In this document: piece after piece, positions 1 to 7,499 of the stretch
Layout of the letters: the number at the start of each line of letters is the position of its first letter
How positions within the stretch are numbered: position 1 is the stretch's first letter
NCBI GenBank assembly: GCA_022451835.1
Contig: JAKUNX010000028.1
Location: forward strand, 1-17,034
Source: Candidatus Poseidoniaceae archaeon
GTDB lineage: Archaea; Thermoplasmatota; Poseidoniia; Poseidoniales; Poseidoniaceae
Direction: 5' to 3'
DNA: 17,034 nucleotides
Notes under the pieces: generated by a model
The model's input: only the letters and a program-made list of their open reading frames with translations
Databases searched by the model: none
What the model was told of the DNA's origin: nothing
Position numbers and translations under genes: made by a program

Positions 1-1017
1 TGTGCTGATGGAACTTTAGACATACTAACATACGATATTTTAGCACTTAGTGATGAGATGGTCGATGAATTCACTGAAACAACCGGATATTGTGTAAATT
101 TCATCAAGGAAGATGATTCCGGAGGAATCTTAGACAAGATGATGCTAACTAAAGATAGTCCACAAGCAGATTTGATGATTGGTCTAGACAATACCTATCT
201 ACAAACTGCGCTAGAAAATAACCTACTCACTGAAACCTCATTCAAAAATAATCAGAATTACAACAATATCTCACCACAAGCCTTGGAATCATACAGTGGA
301 TCTTTTGCTATTCCATTCGACATGGGCCCTGTCTGCTTAAATTATGATGAGAGATTTGTTGACGGTGAAAATATCTCAATTCCAACTTCGCTTTGGGATT
401 TAACTTCGGAAGAGTGGCGTGGAAATATGACATTCCCCTCACCCATCACTTCCTCTCCTGGACGTGCCTTCCTAGTAGCTACTATCGATTATTTTGAAAA
501 TGATGATGATGCTGACACTGATGCTTTTGACTGGTGGAAAGCGATCAAAGAAAATGATGCAATATTTACTTCTGGATGGACTGAATCTTATGAGACTCAT
601 TATACAGGAGGCTATGGTGAATACACTAGTGGTTATATCGGTGATGCTCACTTAACCGTATCCTACTGTCAATCGCCGGGTGTTGAAGCATTCTATGCTG
701 GAAATTATACACATTCCACATCTATCACCATTCCAAAAACCACATTTCAACAAATAGAGTATACTGGAATAATTAACGGTGCTAACGATATTGATGCTGC
801 TGAAGCATTTATTGATTACCTGTTGAGTCCTGAGGTTAATTCTAATATGCCGGAAAATAATCTAATGTATTCTGTTTTGAATAACCAATCACTACCAGAG
901 ACTGATGGATACAGATACCATTCGGATATTCCTGAAGAAAATAGCGATATAGAAATTTCTAGAATAAACCAGGAAATGTCGTCATGGTTGGATAATTGGC
1001 AAAGTGCAACAGATTGA
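1..1017 (+). CDS. thiB: Thiamine ABC transporter substrate-binding protein, 5' end missing
   Basis: The reading frame is open from the first base, so the N-terminus lies outside the window; 338 residues are visible. The protein resembles the thiamine-binding TbpA/ThiB group of extracellular solute-binding proteins. Visible hallmarks are an N-terminal LDILTYD strand, a GLDN segment near visible residue 61, PFDMG near residue 106, and GWTESYETHYTGG followed by SYCQSPG near residues 191-227, the region contributing aromatic ligand contacts in ThiB. It should capture thiamine (or its phosphates) outside the membrane and pass it to ThiP. The first visible codon is Cys followed by Ala-Asp-Gly, which could be a lipobox cysteine with the signal peptide just off the edge, but this cannot be checked here. 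The next gene is a ThiP-like permease in the same frame, beginning directly after the stop. A Fe3+- or spermidine-binding paralogue is the main alternative. Confidence 0.85.
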   Translation, partial: CADGTLDILTYDILALSDEMVDEFTETTGYCVNFIKEDDSGGILDKMMLTKDSPQADLMIGLDNTYLQTALENNLLTETSFKNNQNYNNISPQALESYSGSFAIPFDMGPVCLNYDERFVDGENISIPTSLWDLTSEEWRGNMTFPSPITSSPGRAFLVATIDYFENDDDADTDAFDWWKAIKENDAIFTSGWTESYETHYTGGYGEYTSGYIGDAHLTVSYCQSPGVEAFYAGNYTHSTSITIPKTTFQQIEYTGIINGANDIDAAEAFIDYLLSPEVNSNMPENNLMYSVLNNQSLPETDGYRYHSDIPEENSDIEISRINQEMSSWLDNWQSATD

Positions 1018-1023
1018 GGTGAT
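1016..1023 (+). promoter_or_regulatory. Strong Shine-Dalgarno site overlapping the thiB stop, in front of CTG codons
   Basis: GAGGTGAT overlaps the thiB TGA stop and is an eight-base match to the complement of the usual 16S rRNA 3' end. It is followed at 3 and 6 nucleotides by two in-frame CTG codons (1027 and 1030). It is the best evidence for where thiP translation starts, because no ATG, GTG or TTG is available in that frame until 1210. Confidence 0.6.
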
Positions 1024-1029
1024 TTCCTG

Positions 1030-2781
1030 CTGAGTAGAAATCAGCACCTCAAGTGGGTCATTCCTATTCAATGGATTACAATAATTGGCTTTTGTACACT
1101 TACCATAGTTCCACTAATTTATGCAATTCATCGTCTAACCTCGGTTACTGATTTATCCATCCTTCAAGCATTAAGCAATTTTTTTTCTGATGATGACACA
1201 TTAAGAGCGTTGAAATTTACGCTATTAGAAGCCACAATCTCAACTGTCTTCACATTATTAATTGGCCTACCAGTAGCATGGTATTTGGGAAAATACCGTT
1301 GGAAAAATATTAGAATTATTAGAGCCTTACTATCGGTACCGTTTGTCACACCTTCAATAGTAGTAGCAATGGGTTTTTTGATGCTGATTGATCCAGGAGG
1401 AATATTAGATACAATTGGTATTGATTTACGATTGGAAACTGGCATTATTGGTGATATTGCACATTATACTGGCTGGATAAATCCTGGTCATTTTATTGCC
1501 TTAATTGCTGCCCATGTCTGGTTTAATCTATCACTTGTAATGCGATTCATCGAGCCAACTTTGTCAACCATGAACAATTCATGGGAAGAGCAAATTAGAT
1601 TTTTACCAGCTGGCAAGACAGCATTTAGACGTTTCAAAAATTTGTGGCTACCAATATTATGGCCTGCTGCTATGTGTTCTGCATGCTTATGTTTCATATT
1701 TTCATTCAGTTCATTTGCCCTAATCAAGTGGCTAACTCCTAACCAAGATAATCTTGAAACCTTGATGGCAAAATCAGGAGGTTCTGCAGGAATTTATGGC
1801 TACAGAATTGACACTAGTGAGATCGTCCTTGCTACTTCAATTGTTCAACTATTGATTCTTTCATTAGCGATTATTATAACTGCCAGAATTCAGAAAAAAC
1901 ACTCCATGATACATTCAATAGTTACCGAAAATTCTCTAGCAGTTAGCAAACCTTACCCTACTAAGATGGCAAAAATAACGTTAACTTCTGCTGTAATCTA
2001 TGCTTTACTACCATTGTTGCTTGTTGGAATTTCATCGCTAAGAATTAGAAACACTACAGACCAAGAATATTATTTTTCAACACTCGCATGGAAAGAAGCA
2101 TGGCAAGGAAATTACTCGTCAACTGCAATACCCGATGCCCTATATAATTCGCTGATATACTGTCTAATCACACTCGCAGTTGCACTCCCGGTTGGCTACA
2201 TCATTTCATCCTGTATTGCACGTTTGGAGAAAGAAAATAATCACAATATTGCAAAACTAGTTGAATTCTTAACAATGGTTCCTCTTGCATTATCTGCTGT
2301 TATGATAGGACTTGGAATTCTTATTGGTTTACTAAAATGGGCGCCTTCATTATTTTCTTGGATTCTCATCCCTGCTGTACCTCATATAATCATTACAACT
2401 CCGTTTGTGATAAGAATTATGTTACCTGCCATACGGTCACTAGAACCAGAGTATCTTGAACAAGCGCAACTACTCGGACTTTCACCAATTAGAGCATGGT
2501 GGCATGCTAGAATCGCATTGCTTAGAGCCCCAATAGTAGTTTCTGGTGCCTTGACTATGGCATTTTCACTTGGTGAGTTTGGAGCTTCATGGATATTGGT
2601 AAGGTCTGGTTCGTGGGATAGTTTGTCGGTATTGGTTGACCAACTAATGGGACAACCAAAGTTTGATCCATTAATTCAACCAATGGCCATGGCAGCAGCA
2701 ACTTCCCTAATGATACTGACATTTATCCTATTTTTGATTGCAGAAAGATTTCGGCATAGTGAGGAAGGAAGTGGTTTTTGA
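1030..2781 (+). CDS. thiP: Thiamine ABC transporter permease, probable CTG start
   Basis: Polytopic membrane protein of about 583 residues, fitting ThiP (two fused binding-protein-dependent permease domains; the E. coli protein has about 536 residues). Two EAA-type loops that dock the ATPase are visible: EEQIRFLPAGKTAFRRF near residues 188-203 and EPEYLEQAQLLGLSPIRAWW near residues 472-491. It would move thiamine across the membrane using ThiQ. The start is unusual. Starting at the first conventional start codon (TTG 1210) would remove the hydrophobic segment WITIIGFCTLTIVPLIYAI, which looks like transmembrane helix 1. Codons between the thiB stop and 1210 contain no ATG, GTG or TTG, so I place the start at CTG 1030 (1027 possible), behind a strong Shine-Dalgarno site. 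The stop overlaps the thiQ start by one base (TGATG). Function is fairly sure; the start is tentative. Confidence 0.85.
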   Translation: MSRNQHLKWVIPIQWITIIGFCTLTIVPLIYAIHRLTSVTDLSILQALSNFFSDDDTLRALKFTLLEATISTVFTLLIGLPVAWYLGKYRWKNIRIIRALLSVPFVTPSIVVAMGFLMLIDPGGILDTIGIDLRLETGIIGDIAHYTGWINPGHFIALIAAHVWFNLSLVMRFIEPTLSTMNNSWEEQIRFLPAGKTAFRRFKNLWLPILWPAAMCSACLCFIFSFSSFALIKWLTPNQDNLETLMAKSGGSAGIYGYRIDTSEIVLATSIVQLLILSLAIIITARIQKKHSMIHSIVTENSLAVSKPYPTKMAKITLTSAVIYALLPLLLVGISSLRIRNTTDQEYYFSTLAWKEAWQGNYSSTAIPDALYNSLIYCLITLAVALPVGYIISSCIARLEKENNHNIAKLVEFLTMVPLALSAVMIGLGILIGLLKWAPSLFSWILIPAVPHIIITTPFVIRIMLPAIRSLEPEYLEQAQLLGLSPIRAWWHARIALLRAPIVVSGALTMAFSLGEFGASWILVRSGSWDSLSVLVDQLMGQPKFDPLIQPMAMAAATSLMILTFILFLIAERFRHSEEGSGF

Positions 2782-3452
2782 TGAATGATGAAGTTATTGT
2801 AAAGATTGAAATTGGCAAAAAGGATTTTGGAGATAAGACTATTTTTTCAAACTTAGAATTATCAATTTCAAAAGGGGAAATTGTATCGTTATTAGGTGCT
2901 AGTGGATGCGGTAAAACTACCCTATTGCGCATGATTTCTGGTCTTGAAAGCGTAAATGACAATGAGATTATATTCGATGAAAAAAGTACAGGTAATATTG
3001 GATTTATTTTCCAAAAACCCGTGCTATATCCTCATTTGAATGTGGGTAAAAATATTCTTCTTGGAGTAAATAAAAAAATATCAAAACAAGAGAAAATAGC
3101 AATCATTGAAAGTTCTCTTGAATTAGTTAATTTATCAGGTTATGCTGAGCGGAAAGTTACCACTTTATCAGGAGGAGAAGCACAAAGAGTTGTGTTAGCA
3201 AGAGCATTATTAGCAGAACCCATGTTATTGCTATTAGATGAACCGTTCTCATCTCTTGATCTTGATTCACGAAGGAAATTGGCAAATGAAGTAAAAGAAA
3301 TACTGAAGGTAAAAGGTGTGGCAGCAATACATGTTTCACATGATATTGAGGAAGCATCAATTATTTCAGATAGAATATTGAATTGGGATGAAATATGTAC
3401 GCCAAATAACGCAAGCAATAATAACGAGCATGTACAAAGTATACATGAGTGA
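2781..3452 (+). CDS. thiQ: Thiamine ABC transporter ATP-binding protein
   Basis: ABC-family ATPase of 223 residues, similar in size to ThiQ. Motifs in order: Walker A GASGCGKT (residues 39-46), Q-loop glutamine at residue 78 in FIFQKP, signature LSGGEAQR (129-136), Walker B LLLLDEP (149-155), and H-loop HVSHD with His187. There is no C-terminal regulatory domain, only a short Asn-rich tail. It should power thiamine uptake with ThiP. I chose ATG 2781, which overlaps the thiP stop as TGATG, rather than TTG one codon upstream; purine-rich GGAAGTGG lies before it. The 3' end overlaps the next gene by eight bases if that gene starts at 3445, so translational coupling along the operon is likely. 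The thiamine specificity rests on the gene neighbours; from its own sequence it could be any iron/thiamine/polyamine-type importer ATPase. Confidence 0.87.
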   Translation: MNDEVIVKIEIGKKDFGDKTIFSNLELSISKGEIVSLLGASGCGKTTLLRMISGLESVNDNEIIFDEKSTGNIGFIFQKPVLYPHLNVGKNILLGVNKKISKQEKIAIIESSLELVNLSGYAERKVTTLSGGEAQRVVLARALLAEPMLLLLDEPFSSLDLDSRRKLANEVKEILKVKGVAAIHVSHDIEEASIISDRILNWDEICTPNNASNNNEHVQSIHE

Positions 3453-3990
3453 GATGCCGGCTGTACCCATTGAAGTATTACCTTACATAAGGGGAATACA
3501 ATTTGTACTTTCTAGTTATGAAGGATATACAAAAGGTAAGCGAAGAGAGGCAGATAAACTAATTCGTGACGAAATTAAACGTGCTGGAACAAGAGCACGT
3601 AACCATCTTTCAAACATACAAGACATTGCATTCAAGAGAGATAAAATGGAAATTGCTAGAATTGCTAAATTAGCAAATAGTGAAATTGATTCTCTGATTG
3701 AGGATGTAGACAAGTCAGTATCTGGAATGAATCATGCATTTTTCTCTGGCTCAAGGTCAGTAAAAGTTTCAGATTTGAAGAGTCTAATCAAACACGACCA
3801 CGATGTAATAGAAATGGTAACTAAAGCAATCAATATTGCAAATAGTGCCGAGCATGCATTCAATACCAGTAAAGGAGATGAAGAGGTTATGAATTTGATG
3901 CAACAATGTCAACAAATGGTGACAAGTTGTCAAGGATTTTTCAATTCAAGAAATAAAATCCTGGGTGGACTTAGGCAGAAAACAAAGTAG
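3445..3990 (+). CDS. Uncharacterised all-helical protein in the thiamine operon
   Basis: Not recognised. The 181-residue product is predicted by eye to be almost entirely helical and soluble: charged heptad-like stretches at residues 28-92, a short SGSRSVKVSD break near 101-110, then helices to the end. There is no clear signal peptide or transmembrane segment, although residues 8-24 are moderately hydrophobic. Cysteines are present at 155 and 162, with no metal-site pattern. The frame is open further upstream (ATG 3430), but ATG 3445 gives an eight-base overlap with thiQ, typical of operon coupling; ATG 3454 is also possible. The following SPFH-like gene starts eight bases after this stop. 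Bacterial SPFH/zinc-ribbon proteins such as YdjI sit beside the helical membrane-stress protein PspA, so a PspA-like partner role is conceivable. This is analogy, not detected similarity. Confidence 0.7.
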   Translation: MSEMPAVPIEVLPYIRGIQFVLSSYEGYTKGKRREADKLIRDEIKRAGTRARNHLSNIQDIAFKRDKMEIARIAKLANSEIDSLIEDVDKSVSGMNHAFFSGSRSVKVSDLKSLIKHDHDVIEMVTKAINIANSAEHAFNTSKGDEEVMNLMQQCQQMVTSCQGFFNSRNKILGGLRQKTK

Positions 3991-3998
3991 GTGTGAAT

Positions 3999-5204
3999 AT
4001 GAGTAATAGATTTAGATGGCGTGATAATCCGAACATTTTAGCAAAGCTAATCGATGCGAATAATTTGAATACATGGAAAGCACAAGAAGTTGTGCTCAAA
4101 CCAAATGAAGCATGTGTGTTTATTGTTGATGGGAGAATCGGCGATATTCTAACTGAGAAAGTTGTTGGCAATGTTGCTGGTGGATTTAACAGATTCATTG
4201 GTGACATGATGGGTATTACTGCAAAAGATCGAAGATTGTTATTTGCAATGACTGGCCCTGCAGACATATCAGTACCGTTTTCCGGTAATCTGCCAAATGG
4301 TAGTGTTGTAACAGGTTTTGCTAATATACGAGTACAATTACGTACTGATGATATACCTAAACTGATCAATATGTTTGCCAATAGTGCTCCGATGCTAGAT
4401 AGAAAAAGGCTTGCCGAAGTATTACACAATGAACTCATGATGCGAGTAATTAACCCTTCATTAGCGGAATGTGAAAATGATTCTATGTTACGAAGTGCTG
4501 CTTTCCAAGAAAAGTTTGAAATGCGCGCAGAAGTTGAACTTAGAGCAACTCTATCGACATTAGGATTTACCATGTTAAAGGCATTTATTACCTCAAATCA
4601 AACTGATAATGAAAAGATATCTGAGTTACAATCACAACTTGCAGCAGCTACTAATACAGAAGGCGCACATGCTGAAGCCTTGATGGAAAGAATTGCCATT
4701 AGAGAAGCCGCTACACTTCGAAGAATCGAGTGCGAGGTAAATGTCGCCAAGGCTGAAGCAGCAGGAAAAGTGTCCGTAGAACTACAAAGCGAGTTGAAAG
4801 AATTGCGTAAGCAAGAAGCACAGTGGGAAGCAGAATTGAAACGTGACGAGGGTCAATTAAACCTCAGAATGAAAGAATCTTCGCACCAAACTGAACAAGC
4901 TATGGCGTTATTCGAACAGGTGCAAGCTAAAAAGCGCGAACGAATTGCACAAACCCAAGAACACCAAAACCAACGTATGGATAAACAGAACGAATTGCAA
5001 GTGAAAATGATGGAAATGGCAGCGCAAAATGATGCACTAACTCCAGAAGTAATGCAAGAATTCCTTCGTCAACAGACTGCTCAAAAGGCGGTTGATGGAT
5101 CTGGAGGGGATGTTGAAAAACAAAATGAGTACTTATGCAACAGTTGTTCAAAGCCTGTGATGGTGGGCTGGAATGCATGTCCTCATTGTGGAATAACTCT
5201 GTAA
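3999..5204 (+). CDS. SPFH/band-7-like protein with coiled coil and C-terminal zinc ribbon
   Basis: The 401-residue product has three parts. Residues about 25-200 resemble an SPFH (stomatin/prohibitin) domain of the type found in bacterial YdjI-like proteins once named virion core protein: an opening strand around VLKPNEACVFIVDGRIGDIL, a central PFSGNLPNGSVVTGFANIRVQL, and a closing LGFTMLKAFIT. Residues about 205-345 are rich in Glu, Lys, Gln and Ala and should form a long coiled coil. The end carries a treble-clef or zinc-ribbon motif, CNSC then CPHC (Cys380, 383, 394, 397). No transmembrane segment is visible, so membrane association would be peripheral. ATG 3999 is preferred over GTG 3993 because AGGTG (3989-3993) lies five bases before it. 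It closes an apparent five-gene operon with thiBPQ. SPFH proteins often organise membrane microdomains or stress responses; the exact role here is unknown. Confidence 0.75.
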   Translation: MSNRFRWRDNPNILAKLIDANNLNTWKAQEVVLKPNEACVFIVDGRIGDILTEKVVGNVAGGFNRFIGDMMGITAKDRRLLFAMTGPADISVPFSGNLPNGSVVTGFANIRVQLRTDDIPKLINMFANSAPMLDRKRLAEVLHNELMMRVINPSLAECENDSMLRSAAFQEKFEMRAEVELRATLSTLGFTMLKAFITSNQTDNEKISELQSQLAAATNTEGAHAEALMERIAIREAATLRRIECEVNVAKAEAAGKVSVELQSELKELRKQEAQWEAELKRDEGQLNLRMKESSHQTEQAMALFEQVQAKKRERIAQTQEHQNQRMDKQNELQVKMMEMAAQNDALTPEVMQEFLRQQTAQKAVDGSGGDVEKQNEYLCNSCSKPVMVGWNACPHCGITL

Positions 5205-5216
5205 ATCGGCAGATTG

Positions 5217-5225
5217 TTAATTAAT
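5217..5225 (+). promoter_or_regulatory. TATA-like box, possible leaderless promoter of the small PAP2 gene
   Basis: TTAATTAAT is centred about 25 bp upstream of ATG 5246, the spacing expected when an archaeal transcript begins at or within a few bases of the start codon. It lies in the 41 bp gap after the SPFH gene. The composition is low in complexity, so this is only suggestive. Confidence 0.35.
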
Positions 5226-5245
5226 CATCCTAAGTAGGCTCAATC

Positions 5246-5986
5246 ATGTCTCTCAAGTGGGGCTCTAAGCCATGGCGAATATGGAGTAGCGATTGGCAAA
5301 ATAAGGCCTCAGTTTTTGGATACCGCCTCCCTATTGCCTTGATTTTAGCAATAATTTTTGGAGCCGGTTTAGGTTATTTATTGACAAATCAGTTTGCTAA
5401 TTGGCGCGATTGGCAAGCTTTTGATCCTGCTACTGGATTAGATAGTTGGATACCCGTCATTCCTTGGATGATTGTTCCTTACTCTACTCTGTACTTTTAC
5501 TACCCAATGGCAGCATTACTAGGCATGAAAAATGAAAAAACTCAGCGAGAAAATATTATTTTTCATCAAACTTTATTGATGCTAACATGGATGATTTTTG
5601 CTATTTTTATACTACTGCCAGTTGAGGTAGATATTCGTAAAAGCGTCTTTGAAACTGAACTTGGTATTTGGCAATCCTGGTATGATCACCTTCATGCAGT
5701 TGACACTGAATGGAATGCTTGGCCTTCACTTCACATAGTGCAGAGCCTACTCGCTGTATTAGCGGTAAGTAGATGGTACAAAAGTGAAAATACCAAGTGG
5801 TATATTAGAATACTATGGTTTGCTTGGATAATGTTGACTATTTCTGTCATGACTACTAAGCAGCATTTTGTTTGGGATGCTTTGACAGGAATTATTGTTG
5901 GATTAGTGGCATGGAAATTTTGGATATTACCATCACTTGAAGAATGCCATAGTGATGATTCTGTTGCGAGTTTTGAATCGCTTTAA
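5246..5986 (+). CDS. PAP2-superfamily membrane protein, short form
   Basis: Multi-pass membrane protein of 246 residues with hydrophobic segments near 28-47, 69-92, 108-126, 160-176, 187-203 and 210-227. It carries the second and third PAP2 phosphatase/transferase motifs: PSLH at 160-163 and KQHFVWD with His207 and Asp211. The first motif (K-x6-RP) is not seen, and the VPYSTLYFYYP segment is typical of the lipid phosphotransferase-like branch (PAP2_3, including inositol-phosphorylceramide synthase relatives). A role in lipid phosphate hydrolysis or head-group transfer near the membrane surface is inferred; the substrate is unknown. A weak AGTAGG lies upstream and a TATA-like box sits 25 bp before the ATG, so it may have its own promoter. 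Its TAA stop directly abuts the stop of the convergent Trx-CcdA gene with no base in between. Confidence 0.8.
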   Translation: MSLKWGSKPWRIWSSDWQNKASVFGYRLPIALILAIIFGAGLGYLLTNQFANWRDWQAFDPATGLDSWIPVIPWMIVPYSTLYFYYPMAALLGMKNEKTQRENIIFHQTLLMLTWMIFAIFILLPVEVDIRKSVFETELGIWQSWYDHLHAVDTEWNAWPSLHIVQSLLAVLAVSRWYKSENTKWYIRILWFAWIMLTISVMTTKQHFVWDALTGIIVGLVAWKFWILPSLEECHSDDSVASFESL

Positions 5987-7453
5987 TCAACCAAAGACCG
6001 CACTTACTGCCTCTCTATTGGTAAGATATAATGTCAAACTGATTCCTGCCATAATCATCATCCATGACCCGACCATCTTAATCATACCAGTCGCTCTTCT
6101 AAGGAAATTAATCATGACTTGACGGCCTAATCCTACCAATACTGTAACGGTAATCATTAGGATTAGCAGACCAAGCATTAACCCCCCAATGCCAAGAGTA
6201 ATTGCACTGCCTCCCAAAGTTCCCAAATATAGCACAAATGGTAAGACTGCTGCTGCTGTACAATCGATTGATGCAGCAGCATAGCCAATCCCATAAAGAT
6301 ACATATTTCGACGTGGAGTGAATACCTCATCATCTTCAGTAGTACTATATTTGTCAACAAATTTCTGGACAAATCCCATAACATGCGAGGTTATTCCAAG
6401 TAACATCATTGAACCAAGAATAATCAATAATATTGCAATAAACACGGCAATATAATGAACAAGACCAGATTTTTGAAATGCTTCACCCATGACAATTGCA
6501 ATGATTCCAATGAATAAGAAAAATGTCCACATTCCAAAACCAGATAAAGAACCAATGACAACAGGACTTGGCATTTTACTCTTCAACTTACCATCGGCAA
6601 TTAATTCGTCTTCACGCGCTCCCAGTGACAAATAGTAGGAGATGAAACCAGGTAAGACTGGGAAAGCACACGGTGAGAAATAAACTAAAATCGATAGAAT
6701 CATTCCCAAAGCAAATACTGCAAGATAAGATGTCGAAGGTTCTTCCCAAGCAATGCGCAAATCTTCTGTTGCACTAACTGGAGTAGTAATTGCCAACTCG
6801 ACAACAGAATCAAATGAATTCCACTTGTCTGTTGGTGAACCTGTAGCCTGTCTCTCAATGATGTAACCCTCTTCATCAATAACCATTACAACAGGAATTT
6901 GTCCTGTACCAGCGGTAGTAAATAATCGAACTGGATCAGTTATATCTCCATCTTCAAGTATTGCCGATTTTTCATATCCCATTCCAGTAGGATAAAGCGG
7001 AACAGTATACTTGCTATCAGATTCATTTAGATAATCTAAATCTTCAGCATACCAACTACCATAAGCGATAATGTGCAATGATTTATTTGATTGATTTGCT
7101 AAATTTTGCCATTCATTCATTTTGTCTTCCAGATGATATTGCACTGCATGACAATTACTACAATCATGAGCCATCATATCAAAAATCACGATAGAACCAC
7201 GCAATTCATTCGTGCTAAACCAGCCTGTTTCATTCACTATTTCAGATTCCACTCCAGTTCGATTTAATGATTCAAAAACTATGTTTGGAATAGGTTCAGG
7301 GTCTGCATCTGACTGGAAAATTTCATCCATGCTATCAAACATCGACAAGGCCGCAAATGATATTGCAACAAACATGATTGCTGCAATAGCAAATGCTTTC
7401 CACGTTTCGGAGCGCGTGAAAACACCAAAATCCATTGTATCAGTTAGCCCCAT
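5987..7453 (-). CDS. Thioredoxin-like domain fused to CcdA/DsbD transmembrane domain
   Basis: The 488-residue product is a predicted thiol-disulfide electron carrier. Residues about 18-38 form an N-terminal membrane anchor. Residues about 55-225 form a thioredoxin-like domain with the redox motif CSNC (Cys98 and Cys101) and the cis-proline element GQIPVV (Pro187). From about 243 onward is a six-helix CcdA-type domain with its characteristic membrane cysteines, SPCAFP (Cys262) and SIDCTAA (Cys398). In this family electrons pass from cytoplasmic thioredoxin through the two membrane cysteines to an outside-facing thioredoxin domain, which here precedes the channel instead of following it as in DsbD. 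Likely substrates are extracytoplasmic disulfides or cytochrome c maturation; the sequence does not say which. It follows pheS by 46 bp on the same strand, with a promoter-like palindrome in the gap. The predicted start ATG 7453 has no clear Shine-Dalgarno sequence. Confidence 0.87.
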   Translation of the reverse strand: MGLTDTMDFGVFTRSETWKAFAIAAIMFVAISFAALSMFDSMDEIFQSDADPEPIPNIVFESLNRTGVESEIVNETGWFSTNELRGSIVIFDMMAHDCSNCHAVQYHLEDKMNEWQNLANQSNKSLHIIAYGSWYAEDLDYLNESDSKYTVPLYPTGMGYEKSAILEDGDITDPVRLFTTAGTGQIPVVMVIDEEGYIIERQATGSPTDKWNSFDSVVELAITTPVSATEDLRIAWEEPSTSYLAVFALGMILSILVYFSPCAFPVLPGFISYYLSLGAREDELIADGKLKSKMPSPVVIGSLSGFGMWTFFLFIGIIAIVMGEAFQKSGLVHYIAVFIAILLIILGSMMLLGITSHVMGFVQKFVDKYSTTEDDEVFTPRRNMYLYGIGYAAASIDCTAAAVLPFVLYLGTLGGSAITLGIGGLMLGLLILMITVTVLVGLGRQVMINFLRRATGMIKMVGSWMMIMAGISLTLYLTNREAVSAVFG

Positions 7454-7472
7454 AATAGACCCTACAGTTGAT

Positions 7473-7488
7473 GATTATTCAAATAATC
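7473..7488 (-). promoter_or_regulatory. Perfect 16-bp palindrome in a TATA position before trx-ccdA
   Basis: GATTATT and AATAATC form a perfect 7-bp inverted repeat with a 2-base centre. The centre lies about 27 bp upstream of the ATG at 7453, which is exactly where a TATA box would lie for a leaderless archaeal transcript. It may be the core promoter, a regulator operator overlapping it, or both. It lies in the short gap after pheS, so trx-ccdA may be transcribed independently of pheS. Confidence 0.4.
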
Positions 7489-7499
7489 CGCAATTCGTC

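Noticed and set aside
1164..1445. Minus-strand open frame opposite thiP
   Set aside because: Low-complexity translation with no domain, lying opposite a permease with clear family motifs; it is a shadow.
3140..3418. Minus-strand open frames opposite thiQ
   Set aside because: They lie opposite the conserved ABC signature and Walker B region, and their translations look like reverse-strand noise.
3971..4573. 200-residue minus-strand frame opposite the SPFH gene
   Set aside because: Ser/Leu/Ile-rich antisense translation without motifs; the + strand carries the domain and zinc-ribbon signals and a Shine-Dalgarno site.
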